A DNA stretch of 64,000 nt from Yoonia litorea. GTDB taxonomy: Bacteria; Pseudomonadota; Alphaproteobacteria; Rhodobacterales; Rhodobacteraceae. Shown here in pieces: positions 27,341-37,199 of the stretch. Below the pieces are notes generated by a model. That model saw only the letters and a list, made by a program, of their open reading frames with translations, ran no database searches and was not told where the DNA came from. Both the position numbers and the translations under genes were made by a program. Location: NCBI RefSeq assembly GCF_900114675.1, contig NZ_FOZM01000002.1, positions 186,001 through 250,000 on the forward strand. The letters are read 5' to 3'. Numbering within the stretch: position 1 is the first letter of the stretch; each line of letters starts with the position of its first letter.

Positions 27341-28137
27341 CACGCTTTCTCCAGATTTACGCCGGGCGCAAAGGCGATAAAGAACGGGTTTTCAAATCCT
27401 GCCTTGCCGTACGTCAGCGGAGTATGGTCATCAAAGCGGACGACTTTTCCGCCTGCACCGTGCAGTACGGCATGTCCTGCCGCGGTATCCCATTCCATGG
27501 TGCGACCAAGCCGAGGGTAAATGTCCGCCTCTCCTGTCGCAACAAGGCAAAATTTCAGGGATGAGCCCGCACTCTTCATGTTAGCAGCCGCGTATTTCGA
27601 GATATAATCGTCCGTCGCCTCATCCCGGTGCGACTTGGATGCGACAACAAGCAACGCTTCGTTATCAGGATGCGACACCGAGATCGGCTGTGTTTGCCCG
27701 ATTTCGTCTTTCGCGAATGGTCCTACTTCTTCGACCGACTGGCCGTTCTGGTCGGTGTAGAACAATCTTTCCTTTGCTGGCGCATAGACCACACCGCGCA
27801 CCGCCTCGCCTTCGACGACATATGCGATGTTGACGGTGAAATCGCCGCGCCTCTTGATAAATTCTTTGGTGCCATCCAACGGATCAACAATCAGGAAGGT
27901 TTTAGCGGTCAGCTCATGTGATGCCGCTTGCTCCTCGGCCACCAGCGGGACCGTCGGAAAGGCGTCTCTGAGGCCGGCACTGATGATTGCATCCGCTGCT
28001 TCGTCAGCAGCCGTGACCGGACTGTCATCACCCTTTGCACGAACGTCGAAGTCGTCAGCGGCATAGATTTCCATGATCTTGTCGCCAGCATCGAGAGCGA
28101 GTTTGCGCATGACGCGGGTCAGGGCAGCGTAGTCCAT
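27340..28137 (-). CDS. cysQ: 3'(2'),5'-bisphosphate nucleotidase (PAP phosphatase)
   Basis: 265 residues, inositol monophosphatase superfamily. Metal-binding motifs: AEEQAAS, DPLDGTKEFIKR and EWDTAAGHAVL. CysQ hydrolyses 3'-phosphoadenosine 5'-phosphate (PAP), the by-product of PAPS-dependent sulfotransferases, and prevents product inhibition. It is coupled to kdsB by a one-base overlap. Its position about 5.6 kb upstream of the two-domain sulfotransferase, on the same strand, fits a glycan-sulfation module. cysQ also serves general sulfur assimilation, so the link is suggestive only. Confidence 0.94.
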   Translation of the reverse strand: MDYAALTRVMRKLALDAGDKIMEIYAADDFDVRAKGDDSPVTAADEAADAIISAGLRDAFPTVPLVAEEQAASHELTAKTFLIVDPLDGTKEFIKRRGDFTVNIAYVVEGEAVRGVVYAPAKERLFYTDQNGQSVEEVGPFAKDEIGQTQPISVSHPDNEALLVVASKSHRDEATDDYISKYAAANMKSAGSSLKFCLVATGEADIYPRLGRTMEWDTAAGHAVLHGAGGKVVRFDDHTPLTYGKAGFENPFFIAFAPGVNLEKA

Positions 28138-28247
28138 CAGGTCTTACCTTGAGTTGATCCGTTTTCTGCAGTCGCTTATGGTCTCTCGATAGCAAATCAG
28201 CAAGTTTGCTGGGCTATGTTGGCAGCGGAGCCACGGCATCGGATAAA

Positions 28248-29072
28248 ATGTTTCAAACCAATCGCATCCATCGCAACAAGGTCAGCAGCTTCTTTGGCAT
28301 CGTGTCGGTGATTTACCACACGATTGTGCAGAATATCCGCGGTGGCCATCGCAATGCCATTGTCGGAATTCTCGTGGTGATCATGCGCAGCGTTATTCTG
28401 GTTGGCGTCTTTTTTGTCATGTTCCAGCTGATCGGCGTCAGGACGTCACCAATCCGCGGCGACTTCATCCTCTACATCATGACAGGAATTTTCCTCTATC
28501 TCACGCATGTCATGACCGTCCGCCAATTGGCCCAAGCTGTTAGCCCGACATCGCCTTCGATGATGCATAGCCCCATGAACACGGTCATTTCGTTCATCGC
28601 GACCACGTTCAGCATGCTTTACCAGAAGACACTGGCGATCGGCATCATGCTCCTTGCCTATCACCTTCTCATCAACCCGATTACCATCGACAAGCCGATC
28701 GGCGCTTACGGGATGCTTCTGCTTGCCTGGGGAAGCGGCTGTGCGGTGGGGTTGATTTTTGGCGTCCTGACACCGTGGTTCCCCAACGCTATGCCCCTGC
28801 TGATGCAGTTCTACATCCGTGCAAACATGATCGCTTCTGGCAAAATGTTCTTGGCCAACTCTCTGCCCGCAACGATGGTGGCTTGGTTTGACTGGAATCC
28901 GCTGTTTCACGCGATTGATCAGGCGCGCGGTTTCGCTTTCCTGCACTACACGCCGATGAACTCCCAAATCGCTTATCCAGTGATTTTGACAATGGTGCTT
29001 TTGTTGATCGGCTTTATGGCGGAATTTTTCAGCAGGCAGCATGCATCTGTCAGCTGGTTTGCTGCCAGATAG
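28248..29072 (+). CDS. ABC-2 type permease (polysaccharide export type)
   Basis: 274 residues from the ATG at 28248 (GGAT upstream); an in-frame ATG at 28206 is less well placed. Six predicted hydrophobic segments and the fold pattern of KpsM/Wzm-type permeases are visible: IVQNIRGGHRNAIVGILVV, ILYIMTGIFLYLTHVM, FYIRANMIASGKMFLANSLP, NPLFHAIDQARGFAFL. The matching ATP-binding subunit is not adjacent and must lie elsewhere. It diverges from cysQ-kdsB and may export the glycan made by the neighbouring genes; substrate is inferred. Confidence 0.8.
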   Translation: MFQTNRIHRNKVSSFFGIVSVIYHTIVQNIRGGHRNAIVGILVVIMRSVILVGVFFVMFQLIGVRTSPIRGDFILYIMTGIFLYLTHVMTVRQLAQAVSPTSPSMMHSPMNTVISFIATTFSMLYQKTLAIGIMLLAYHLLINPITIDKPIGAYGMLLLAWGSGCAVGLIFGVLTPWFPNAMPLLMQFYIRANMIASGKMFLANSLPATMVAWFDWNPLFHAIDQARGFAFLHYTPMNSQIAYPVILTMVLLLIGFMAEFFSRQHASVSWFAAR

Positions 29073-29084
29073 TAAATATCTGGC
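29064..29084 (+). terminator. Hairpin at the permease stop codon
   Basis: GCCAGATA (29064-29071) pairs perfectly with TATCTGGC (29077-29084) around GTAAA. The TAG stop lies at 29070-29072. Only a weak T-rich stretch follows, so it may be a poor terminator or an mRNA-stabilising hairpin. Confidence 0.45.
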
Positions 29085-29166
29085 GCTCATTTAGCTACTT
29101 CAGGGCTTGCGCGGCGTGACGGGCAAAGAATCCGCGTTTTTCCCTCTTTCACGCCTGTGTGACTGG

Positions 29167-29195
29167 TTGCAGCACCGAAAACCCAACCCTATATA
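29167..29195 (+). promoter_or_regulatory. Putative dnaK promoter
   Basis: TTGCAG (29167-29172), a 17-base spacer, then TATATA (29190-29195) preceded by CCC. The CCC-TATAT shape of the -10 resembles alphaproteobacterial RpoH promoters as much as housekeeping ones. It predicts a transcript start near 29202 and a leader of about 105 bases. I found no CIRCE-type inverted repeat. Confidence 0.45.
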
Positions 29196-29306
29196 CGCCA
29201 AGATCGAGTTTTCAGGCGGTCAGCCTGTCTTCTCACTATGAAACTGGCGTGGATGCCGAAACGGGTTCATGCCGCTCAAACCGCCTAAAGTAGAGGGATT
29301 TGAAAA

Positions 29307-31211
29307 ATGGCCAAAGTTATTGGTATCGACCTTGGGACAACCAACTCCTGCGTCGCCATCATGGATGGCTCCAAACCGCGGGTGATTGAAAATGCCGAAG
29401 GTGCACGGACAACACCATCCATCGTTGCGTTCACAGATGATGAGCGCCTCGTCGGGCAGCCTGCCAAGCGCCAGGCCGTCACTAACCCAGAAAACACAAT
29501 CTTTGCCGTCAAGCGTCTCATCGGTCGCCGGTTCGACGATGCTGATTTGGCAAAAGACAAAAAGAACATGCCGTTTGCCGTTGTGAACGGTGGCAATGGC
29601 GATGCATGGGTCGAAGCCAAGGGTGAGAAATATTCGCCCAGCCAGATCTCTGCTTTCATTCTCGGCAAGATGAAAGAAACCGCCGAAACCTATCTTGGCG
29701 AAGACGTAACGCAAGCCGTCATCACGGTTCCTGCGTATTTCAACGACGCCCAGCGTCAGGCCACCAAAGACGCCGGCAAGATCGCCGGTCTGGAAGTGCT
29801 GCGGATCATCAACGAGCCGACAGCCGCCGCGCTGGCCTATGGCCTGGACAAGAAAGACAGCAAGACAATCGCCGTCTATGACCTTGGTGGCGGTACATTC
29901 GACGTCACGATCCTCGAAATCGACGACGGTCTGTTCGAAGTGAAGTCCACCAACGGTGACACATTCCTTGGCGGTGAAGACTTCGATATGCGCATCGTCA
30001 ACTACCTCGCTGACGAGTTCAAAAAGGAACATTCTGTCGATCTGACTCAGGACAAGATGGCCCTGCAGCGTCTCAAAGAAGCTGCCGAGAAGGCCAAGAT
30101 TGAGCTGTCGTCTTCCTCCAGCACTGAAATCAACCAGCCGTTCATTTCGATGGGCGCCAACGGCCAGCCGCTTCACATGGTGATGAAGCTGACCCGTGCG
30201 AAGCTGGAAAGCCTTGTGGGTGATCTGATCAAGCAATCGATCAAGCCTTGTAAGGACGCGATCAAAGACGCAGGCCTGTCGGTCAACGACATTGACGAGG
30301 TTGTTCTGGTCGGCGGTATGACACGCATGCCGAAGGTGAAGGAAGAAGTTGCCAAGTTCTTTGGCAAAGAAGCCCACCAAGGCGTGAACCCTGACGAAGT
30401 GGTTGCCATGGGTGCCGCTATTCAGGCTGGTGTTCTGCAAGGCGACGTCAAAGACGTTGTTCTTCTCGACGTCACGCCATTGTCGCTCGGTATCGAGACT
30501 TTGGGCGGTGTGTTCACACGTCTGATCGACCGTAACACCACGATCCCGACGAAGAAGTCTCAGGTCTTCTCGACCGCGGAAGATAACCAGAACGCTGTGA
30601 CACTGCGCGTGTTCCAGGGTGAGCGTGAGATGGCAGCCGACAACAAGCTGCTTGGTCAGTTCAACCTCGAAGATATCCCGCCAGCACCGCGTGGTATGCC
30701 ACAGATCGAAGTGACCTTCGACATCGACGCCAACGGCATCGTTGAAGTCGGCGCCAAGGACAAAGGCACCGGCAAGGAGCAGAAGATCACGATCCAGGCT
30801 TCTGGTGGTCTGTCCGATGAGGATATCGAAGCGATGGTCAAGGACGCCGAAGCAAATGCTGAAGCTGACAAGGCCCGCCGCGAGTTGGTTGATGCGAAGA
30901 ACCAGGCTGAGAGCCTGATCCACTCGACCGAAAAGTCGATGGAAGAGCATGCCGACAAGGTCGACCCGACAACAATCGAAGCCATCGAGCTTGCGATTGC
31001 GGCGCTGAAGGATGATCTCGAGGGTGATAACGCCGACAAGATCAAAGCCGGTGTGCAGAACGTCACCGAAGCGGCCATGAAACTGGGTGAAGCGATCTAC
31101 AAGTCGCAGCAAGAGGAAGACGGCAACGCAGAGCCAGAGGCATCTGCCGCTGACGATGACATTCTTGACGCTGACTTCGAAGATCTTGGCGACGACAAGC
31201 GTGACAACTAA
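29307..31211 (+). CDS. dnaK: Chaperone DnaK (Hsp70)
   Basis: 634 residues, full length. Nucleotide-binding domain with [67 protein letters not shown] and [13 protein letters not shown]; substrate-binding domain from about 390 with [17 protein letters not shown]; lid helices and an acidic tail. It folds proteins in the cytosol with DnaJ and GrpE. dnaJ follows after 71 bases containing a hairpin. The strong base periodicity produces long meaningless open frames on the opposite strand. Confidence 0.99.
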   Translation: MAKVIGIDLGTTNSCVAIMDGSKPRVIENAEGARTTPSIVAFTDDERLVGQPAKRQAVTNPENTIFAVKRLIGRRFDDADLAKDKKNMPFAVVNGGNGDAWVEAKGEKYSPSQISAFILGKMKETAETYLGEDVTQAVITVPAYFNDAQRQATKDAGKIAGLEVLRIINEPTAAALAYGLDKKDSKTIAVYDLGGGTFDVTILEIDDGLFEVKSTNGDTFLGGEDFDMRIVNYLADEFKKEHSVDLTQDKMALQRLKEAAEKAKIELSSSSSTEINQPFISMGANGQPLHMVMKLTRAKLESLVGDLIKQSIKPCKDAIKDAGLSVNDIDEVVLVGGMTRMPKVKEEVAKFFGKEAHQGVNPDEVVAMGAAIQAGVLQGDVKDVVLLDVTPLSLGIETLGGVFTRLIDRNTTIPTKKSQVFSTAEDNQNAVTLRVFQGEREMAADNKLLGQFNLEDIPPAPRGMPQIEVTFDIDANGIVEVGAKDKGTGKEQKITIQASGGLSDEDIEAMVKDAEANAEADKARRELVDAKNQAESLIHSTEKSMEEHADKVDPTTIEAIELAIAALKDDLEGDNADKIKAGVQNVTEAAMKLGEAIYKSQQEEDGNAEPEASAADDDILDADFEDLGDDKRDN

Positions 31212-31229
31212 GGCCGCGTGTCTTTGAAG

Positions 31230-31258
31230 ATGACCGGTCAGGAAACTGGGCCGGTCAT
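31230..31258 (+). promoter_or_regulatory. dnaK-dnaJ intercistronic hairpin
   Basis: ATGACCGG (31230-31237) pairs with CCGGTCAT (31251-31258) around a 13-base loop. No U tract follows. Such hairpins often protect the upstream message or reduce read-through, which would make dnaK more abundant than dnaJ; that role is inferred. Confidence 0.45.
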
Positions 31259-31282
31259 TGTCATTCCCAAGGGGAAATGAAC

Positions 31283-32425
31283 ATGGCGAAACGTGACTAT
31301 TACGAAGTGCTTGGCGTCGAGCGCGGGGCTGATGCAGCCGCAATAAAGAAGGCCTATCGCCAAAAAGCGAAAGAGTTGCATCCTGATCGCAACGCGGACA
31401 ATCCCGAGGCTGAAGCACAGTTCAAAGAGGCAAACGAAGCCTACGAAGTCCTGAAAGACGCTGAAAAGAAGGCAGCCTATGACCGGTTCGGACATGCCGC
31501 ATTCGAGAATGGCATGGGCGGTGCCGGACGCGGCGGACCGAGAGGTCAGGGCGACTTTGCAAGCGCATTTTCAGATGTGTTTGACGACTTGTTCGGCGAC
31601 TTCATGGGTGGCCGCGGCGGTGCGCGCCGGTCTTCGGCCCAGCGCGGCAATGATCTGCGTTACAACCTGCGGATAAACCTCGAAGATGCCTTCTCGGGGA
31701 TGCAAAAGACCATCAACGTCCCTACCGCCGTAAGCTGTAATTCCTGCAACGGAACCGGTGCTGAAGGTGGATCAGAACCGCAAACCTGCCCGACATGCTC
31801 AGGCATGGGTAAGGTTCGCGCGCAACAGGGTTTCTTTACAGTCGAACGCACCTGCCCGACGTGTTCCGGTATGGGCCAGACAATCAAGAACCCCTGCCAG
31901 ACATGTCATGGACAGGGTCGTGTCGAAAAAGAAAAGTCGTTGTCGGTCAACATCCCTGCAGGCGTTGAAACCGGCACACGTATTCGCTTGGCTGGTGAAG
32001 GCGAAGCGGGAATGCGCGGCGGACCAACCGGCGATCTCTACATCTTTATCGAGGTGATGGATCACGCACTTTTTGAGCGGGAGAACACGAACCTTTACTG
32101 CCGTGTGCCTGTTTCAATCGCGACAGCAGCGCTGGGCGGCGAAATCGAGGTGCCAACGATCGACGGTGGACGCAGCCGCGTGAAAGTCCCTGAAGGATCG
32201 CAGTCTGGCCGCCAGATGCGGTTGCGCGGTAAAGGGATGCCAGCCCTCAGAGGCGGCGGAACCGGCGATATGTTCATCGAATTGGCCGTTGAAACCCCCG
32301 TCAAACTGACGGCACGGCAGCGCGAAATCCTTAAGGAATTCGATCAACTCAGCGAAGAAAATAACCCGCAAGGGTCCAACTTCTTCAACTCGGTCAAGAA
32401 TTTCTGGGACTCGATGAAGGGTTAG
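31283..32425 (+). CDS. dnaJ: Chaperone DnaJ (Hsp40)
   Basis: 380 residues from the ATG at 31283, preferred over 31277 because AAGGGG then has a spacing near 7. J domain with HPD in [10 protein letters not shown], a G-rich region with [13 protein letters not shown], four zinc-finger repeats ([32 protein letters not shown]) and C-terminal client-binding domains. Class A co-chaperone that stimulates DnaK ATPase. Confidence 0.98.
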   Translation: MAKRDYYEVLGVERGADAAAIKKAYRQKAKELHPDRNADNPEAEAQFKEANEAYEVLKDAEKKAAYDRFGHAAFENGMGGAGRGGPRGQGDFASAFSDVFDDLFGDFMGGRGGARRSSAQRGNDLRYNLRINLEDAFSGMQKTINVPTAVSCNSCNGTGAEGGSEPQTCPTCSGMGKVRAQQGFFTVERTCPTCSGMGQTIKNPCQTCHGQGRVEKEKSLSVNIPAGVETGTRIRLAGEGEAGMRGGPTGDLYIFIEVMDHALFERENTNLYCRVPVSIATAALGGEIEVPTIDGGRSRVKVPEGSQSGRQMRLRGKGMPALRGGGTGDMFIELAVETPVKLTARQREILKEFDQLSEENNPQGSNFFNSVKNFWDSMKG

Positions 32426-32427
32426 TC

Positions 32428-32442
32428 TTAACCCGATTGTAA
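32428..32442 (+). promoter_or_regulatory. Possible CtrA-like half-degenerate site upstream of radC
   Basis: TTAA-N7-GTAA at 32428-32442 matches the alphaproteobacterial CtrA consensus TTAA-N7-TTAA at 7 of 8 fixed positions, directly after the dnaJ stop and 24 bases before the radC start. A single short near-match is weak evidence. Confidence 0.25.
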
Positions 32443-32450
32443 CCAAATCT

Positions 32451-32483
32451 TCGGCAAACTGTATCCATGCGACAGTTTGCCGA
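32451..32483 (+). promoter_or_regulatory. Perfect 12-bp inverted repeat enclosing the radC start codon
   Basis: Left arm TCGGCAAACTGT (32451-32462) and right arm ACAGTTTGCCGA (32472-32483) are exact reverse complements. The 9-base loop (32463-32471) contains the radC ATG at 32467-32469. The right arm encodes residues of the RadC N-terminus. There is no U tract, so it is not a terminator, and no ribosome-binding site precedes the ATG. It may be an RNA hairpin controlling initiation or a repressor operator. Confidence 0.75.
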
Positions 32484-33222
32484 GGCACCCACACTCTTCG
32501 ATGATTTGGACGAGGTTCTGGAACCCGTCCCGCTCGGAACGGGGCGGTTGCCGTCTTACATTAGGGACCACCGGAAACGCCTGCGCGCACGCTTTCTTGA
32601 AGGTGGGTCGCAAGCTGTTCCTGAATATGAGCTATTGGAGCTCGTGCTGTTCCGTGCGATCCGGCGGCAGGATGTCAAACCACTCGCTCGCCGTCTGATC
32701 GATCACTTCGGCGATTTCAACGGCGTCTTGTCCGCCAGCCAAGACAGCCTGCGCAAGATTAATGGTGTCGGTGATGCTGTCATCCTTGAGCTGAAAATCA
32801 TCGAAGCAGCAGCTCATCGACTGTCCCGCGCAAAGGTGATGCAAAGGCATGTGGTTTCTAGCTGGGACGCACTGCTCGACTATTGCCACGCAACAATGGC
32901 GCACCGCGAAACCGAACAATTTCGCATTCTGTTTCTCGACACGAAGAATGTACTGATTGCAGACGAAGAACAGGCAAAAGGAACCGTTGACCATGTTCCT
33001 GTCTATCCGCGCGAGGTCGTCAAGCGCGCGCTAGAGCTCAATGCGACGTCGATCATACTCGTGCATAACCACCCTTCGGGTGACCCGACACCGTCTGCCG
33101 CGGATATTGCGATGACACAACAGATAGCCAGCGCCGCATCGGCCCTGTCGATCACAATCCATGATCACCTTATCATCGGTCGCTCGCGTGAAATCAGTTT
33201 TCGTGCTGAAGGACTGCTCTAG
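32467..33222 (+). CDS. radC: RadC/JAB family DNA repair-associated protein
   Basis: 251 residues. An N-terminal helix-hairpin-helix region (YELLELVLF, LIDHFGDFNGVLSAS, INGVGDAVI) precedes the JAMM metalloprotease-like domain with ILVHNHPSGDPTPSAADI. No in-frame start lies between the upstream stop and this ATG, and family members begin with the FAEAPTLFDD block, so the start is sound even though it has no ribosome-binding site. Despite the name, the biochemical role is unproven; in relatives radC is often co-regulated with competence and DNA-uptake genes. Confidence 0.93.
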   Translation: MRQFAEAPTLFDDLDEVLEPVPLGTGRLPSYIRDHRKRLRARFLEGGSQAVPEYELLELVLFRAIRRQDVKPLARRLIDHFGDFNGVLSASQDSLRKINGVGDAVILELKIIEAAAHRLSRAKVMQRHVVSSWDALLDYCHATMAHRETEQFRILFLDTKNVLIADEEQAKGTVDHVPVYPREVVKRALELNATSIILVHNHPSGDPTPSAADIAMTQQIASAASALSITIHDHLIIGRSREISFRAEGLL

Positions 33223-34223
33223 CCAGCCCCGGCAATCAGGGTTGGCACATCATCCGCCAGAAGCACAACCAGACCGACTTGATCACAGGCCGGCATCTTC
33301 GGGGAGGCTTCAGTCGCGATCGGAAAGTTCCCTCCAAAGGCCTCAATGACGGTAAAGTCAATCTCGCGCCCGCAGTTTTCATGATCGAGAAGTATACCGA
33401 TCCGGATCGAAACCGATTGGTCGTAGGCGCGGTGCCCAGCCGGGAAGGTGTAAACCTCCATTTGTGCTGGCGGTTCGGTCGCTTCTCCACCCAGCGCAAC
33501 TGTATATCCAGACTCCCCGCTGGCAGCGTCACTTGCTCTGTTGCTGCTGCCGACCCAGATGTGTCCTGGTCCGCCGATAAAAGCGGCCCCCTCGAAAGCA
33601 TGAAGGTCAAGACGCTCGGGTGTATTCCAGTTCAGGGCGATCCGGTCATAGTTGCGCGCCGCTGGGACATAGATTTCGACTTCGTCGTATTGAATGTTCT
33701 GGCGGTAGACGGAAAACCTCGATCTTTGTGCAAGTGCCGGAACTGTCACCGTGGCCAAACCCTGAGCTCCGGTCCACACAGTGAAGCTTGCCGGCCCATG
33801 ACGGATAAGAAACGTGGTGTCAGGAAAACAAGGCGACCTGACCGTAAGGTCCACCATCGCCACGGGCGCTCTGCTCGCGGTCAATCGTGTGGTACAAACC
33901 GATGATGCGGGGGATGCCTGCAGCTGGCCAATCACCGGAACATCAAACTCGGCATAGATGCGGTCCACATCGGGCACTGCTTGCGTGGCCTTCCGGTGAT
34001 CGACCGGGCGAAAAAGGGCGTCAGGTAGACCGAAGACGGGGCTGTGATTTTCACCAACTGCAAGAATGGCGCCGTCGTCCACGACAGTGGTGGATGCAGT
34101 CTGTGGAACCGATGTTGTCAGAGCAACGCGCGTTTCTGGACGCGTAAAGAGTGACACCGCCAAAATGGCGAGAGCGAAAAGAACACCCAGCAGCAAAAAC
34201 CGACTCTGAAACATCACACCCAT
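33219..34223 (-). CDS. Hypothetical membrane-anchored periplasmic protein
   Basis: 334 residues, possibly 331 if the ATG at 34214 is used. One N-terminal membrane segment (about 7-27) is followed by a beta-rich periplasmic region. VCTTRLTASRAPVAMVDLTVRSPC looks like an adhesin or ankyrin-free beta domain; two cysteine pairs could form disulfides. No catalytic motif is visible. It sits after secA on the same strand (73-base gap) and relatives are sometimes labelled translocase from that position only. Its stop overlaps the radC stop by four bases. Function unknown. Confidence 0.75.
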   Translation of the reverse strand: MGVMFQSRFLLLGVLFALAILAVSLFTRPETRVALTTSVPQTASTTVVDDGAILAVGENHSPVFGLPDALFRPVDHRKATQAVPDVDRIYAEFDVPVIGQLQASPASSVCTTRLTASRAPVAMVDLTVRSPCFPDTTFLIRHGPASFTVWTGAQGLATVTVPALAQRSRFSVYRQNIQYDEVEIYVPAARNYDRIALNWNTPERLDLHAFEGAAFIGGPGHIWVGSSNRASDAASGESGYTVALGGEATEPPAQMEVYTFPAGHRAYDQSVSIRIGILLDHENCGREIDFTVIEAFGGNFPIATEASPKMPACDQVGLVVLLADDVPTLIAGAG

Positions 34224-34296
34224 AATCCCTCAGCAGGAATATAGTGCAATTTCACCCAAGCAAGTAGACCAGCGTCGTTTGAGTCTCTTTTGAGAT

Positions 34297-37002
34297 CTAG
34301 GCGAGACGGCCGTGACAGTGTTTGAATTTCTTTCCTGACCCGCACGGACAAGGGTCATTGCGACCTGGATTGCCCCATGTGGTTGGATCGTTCTCATCAA
34401 ACCCTTCGATTGCATCTTCGGTTGGTGCTGGTGTTGCAGCAGCCGCAGCAGCGGCTGATGCGCGCGCTGCAGCCTCTTGTTGTTGCCTGATCTGGGCGAT
34501 CATCTGTTCTTGTTCTTCTTTACTCATGGGGCGGATCTGCGACAGCTTCTTGGTCACGTCCGTGCGCAGGCCATCAAGCATACTTTCGAAGAGCTGAAAC
34601 CCTTCGGTTTTGTATTCATTCAAAGGATCACGCTGCGCATATCCGCGGAAGCCCACCACAGACCGCAGGTGCTCAAGGGTCAGCAGATGTTCACGCCATT
34701 TGGCGTCAATTGTCTGCAACAGAATTTGCTTCTCGACCCCACGCATCGTTTCATCGCCGAAAGCTTCAGTCTTCTCGGCCATGAACTTATCGGCTTCCTG
34801 CTCGAGCCGCTCGCGGATGTCGTCGTCATCAACACCTTCTTCGGATGCCCATTCGGCAACCGGCAGATCCAAGCCAAGCTGTTCCTTCACCTCGCTCTGC
34901 AATCCTTCGGTATCCCACTGATCTGCATAGCTTTTCGGCGGCATATGAGCGTAGACAAGATCATCTATTACCTGATCGCGCATGTCCTTTGTCACTTCGG
35001 AGAGGTCTTTTGCCTCCATGATGTCGCGACGCTGACTGAAGATCACTTTCCGCTGCTCGTTCATCACGTCGTCAAATTTGAGCAGCTGTTTACGGATATC
35101 GAAGTTTCGGCCTTCTACCTTGGCTTGCGCGCGCTCAAGCGACTTGTTGACCCAAGGGTGCACAATCGCTTCGCCCTCTTTCATCCCAAGACCTGCTAGC
35201 ACTTTCTCAAGCCGCTCCGAGCCGAAAATCCGCATCAGGTCGTCTTCGAGCGACAAAAAGAATGCTGACCGGCCCGGGTCACCCTGACGACCGGAACGGC
35301 CACGCAACTGGTTGTCGATCCGGCGGCTTTCATGGCGCTCTGTCGCAAGGACAAACAAACCACCGGCTGCTTTCACCTTTTCTTTTTCATCGGCGACTTC
35401 TGCCTCGATTTTCGCGCGCAATGCCTCTGGGTCAGCTTCCGGATCGGCGGCCATTGCCTCCAACACGCGCATCTCGACGTTCCCACCAAGCTGGATGTCA
35501 GTTCCGCGGCCGGCCATGTTTGTCGCAATCGTTACTGCGTTCAATTTACCCGCATCAGCGACAATCTGGGCTTCCTGTTCATGCTGACGTGCATTGAGAA
35601 CGTTGAAAGTGATTCCCTCGGCCCGCAACAAATCAGCAAGCTCTTCTGATTTTTCGATTGATGTTGTCCCAACCAGGATCGGTTGACCCTTGGCATGCGC
35701 AGCTTTGATTTCCTGGACAATGCCATCAAACTTTTCGCGCGCGGTCCGGTAAACCTGATCGTCCTCGTCGATACGCGCCACCGGACGGTTTGTTGGGATT
35801 TCGACAACCCCGAGGCCATAGATTTCGCGGAATTCTTCAGCTTCCGTGGCGGCGGTCCCTGTCATGCCCCCAAGCTTGTCATAAAGCCGGAAGTAGTTCT
35901 GGAAAGTCACCGACGCGAGGGTCACGTTTTCAGGTTTGATCGAACACCCTTCTTTCGCTTCGATCGCCTGATGCAGACCATCTGACAAACGACGGCCAAC
36001 CATCATGCGGCCGGTAAATTCGTCAATCAGGACGACTTCATCATCACGGACGATATAGTCCTTGTCACGTGTGAAGAGCTTGTGCGCCCTCAGACCCTGA
36101 CTGACGTGATGCACAAGCGTGGCGCTTTCGGGATCGTAAAGTGTCTGGCCTTCTTCCAGAAGTCCGGCAGCGGAAAGGCGTTCTTCAAGGAAATCGTTGC
36201 CCTCGTCTGTGAATGTGGCCTGACGGGTTTTTTCATCCAAGGTGTAGTGCTCATCAGCCACCTCAGGGATGATCTTGTCGATTGCGACGTAGAGTTCGCT
36301 CCGATCTTGCGCTGGACCGGAAATAATCAGCGGCGTCCGCGCTTCGTCAATGAGAATACTATCGACCTCATCGACAATCGCAAAATGGTGGTCGCGCTGG
36401 AACATCTGGCTCAGCTCGGACTTCATGTTGTCGCGCAAGTAGTCAAAGCCCAACTCATTGTTGGTGGCGTAGGTGACGTCGCACGCATAGGCCGCCTGCT
36501 TTTCGTTTTCAGGCTGTTGAGGATACACAACGCCTGTTGTCATGCCGAGCGCTGCATAGACCTTTCCCATCCACTCTGCGTCACGGCGCGCAAGATAGTC
36601 GTTCACCGTGACAATATGGACGCCCTTGCCAGTCAGCGCATTCAGATAGGCCGGGAAGGTCGCAACAAGGGTTTTACCTTCACCGGTTTTCATCTCGGCG
36701 ATGTTTCCTTGATGCAGGAAAATCCCGCCTATCAGCTGCGTATCAAAAGCGCGCAAACCCAAAGCCCGCTTCGCCGCTTCACGGCAGTTCGCAAACGCTT
36801 CAGGAAGCAGATCGTCGAGGCTCTCACCTGACTTTGCTCTTTCGGCGAGCTCTGCGGTTTTGTCTTTCAGGCCATCGTCAGACAGCTTCTCGAACTCGGA
36901 TTCAAGCGCATTGATCTTGGCCACAACCGAACCCACGGCCTTCACCTTGCGGTCGTTCGCGGTGCCAAACACCTTTTTGGCAATCGTTCCGAAACCCAGC
37001 AT
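34297..37002 (-). CDS. secA: Preprotein translocase ATPase SecA
   Basis: 901 residues, normal length. Walker A in [45 protein letters not shown] and the C-terminal zinc motif [19 protein letters not shown] are intact, so it keeps the SecB/phospholipid-binding tail. Drives Sec-dependent export at the inner membrane. GGAG lies about 6 bases before the ATG. A strong candidate promoter lies about 125 bases upstream. It is transcribed divergently from the periplasmic parvulin at 37200, itself a Sec client. Confidence 0.98.
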   Translation of the reverse strand: MLGFGTIAKKVFGTANDRKVKAVGSVVAKINALESEFEKLSDDGLKDKTAELAERAKSGESLDDLLPEAFANCREAAKRALGLRAFDTQLIGGIFLHQGNIAEMKTGEGKTLVATFPAYLNALTGKGVHIVTVNDYLARRDAEWMGKVYAALGMTTGVVYPQQPENEKQAAYACDVTYATNNELGFDYLRDNMKSELSQMFQRDHHFAIVDEVDSILIDEARTPLIISGPAQDRSELYVAIDKIIPEVADEHYTLDEKTRQATFTDEGNDFLEERLSAAGLLEEGQTLYDPESATLVHHVSQGLRAHKLFTRDKDYIVRDDEVVLIDEFTGRMMVGRRLSDGLHQAIEAKEGCSIKPENVTLASVTFQNYFRLYDKLGGMTGTAATEAEEFREIYGLGVVEIPTNRPVARIDEDDQVYRTAREKFDGIVQEIKAAHAKGQPILVGTTSIEKSEELADLLRAEGITFNVLNARQHEQEAQIVADAGKLNAVTIATNMAGRGTDIQLGGNVEMRVLEAMAADPEADPEALRAKIEAEVADEKEKVKAAGGLFVLATERHESRRIDNQLRGRSGRQGDPGRSAFFLSLEDDLMRIFGSERLEKVLAGLGMKEGEAIVHPWVNKSLERAQAKVEGRNFDIRKQLLKFDDVMNEQRKVIFSQRRDIMEAKDLSEVTKDMRDQVIDDLVYAHMPPKSYADQWDTEGLQSEVKEQLGLDLPVAEWASEEGVDDDDIRERLEQEADKFMAEKTEAFGDETMRGVEKQILLQTIDAKWREHLLTLEHLRSVVGFRGYAQRDPLNEYKTEGFQLFESMLDGLRTDVTKKLSQIRPMSKEEQEQMIAQIRQQQEAAARASAAAAAAATPAPTEDAIEGFDENDPTTWGNPGRNDPCPCGSGKKFKHCHGRLA

Positions 37003-37126
37003 ATTTTCTCCGGCGGCGCGCTCGCGCCTGTCTGACGTCTATTTGAGAGGAGGTCGCTTGTAGGCCAGTCGCGGGCCACATAGAAAGGGCCAAAGGCTAC
37101 GCTTGCACGTGCACCCCCTCGGGGCA

Positions 37127-37162
37127 TTCAAGGGATGTAAGGGGCCACCTATGGACTGTCAA
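37127..37162 (-). promoter_or_regulatory. Putative sigma-70 promoter for secA with ATG at the predicted start
   Basis: On the minus strand, consensus TTGACA (37162-37157), a 17-base spacer and TACATC (37139-37134). The predicted transcription start, 6-8 bases on, falls on an ATG (A at 37127) that opens a 61-codon frame ending at 36942, inside secA and out of its frame. The leader also carries CCCC-GA-GGGG and the palindrome TGCACGTGCA (37104-37113). Confidence 0.5.
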
Positions 37163-37199
37163 CGCCGCGCGCCTGTGCGGCCAATCAAGGGATCGTATA

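Noticed and set aside
29220..31418. A 732-codon open frame antisense to dnaK
   Set aside because: dnaK on the plus strand is unmistakable; the mirror frame follows from its codon periodicity and lacks any recognisable domain.
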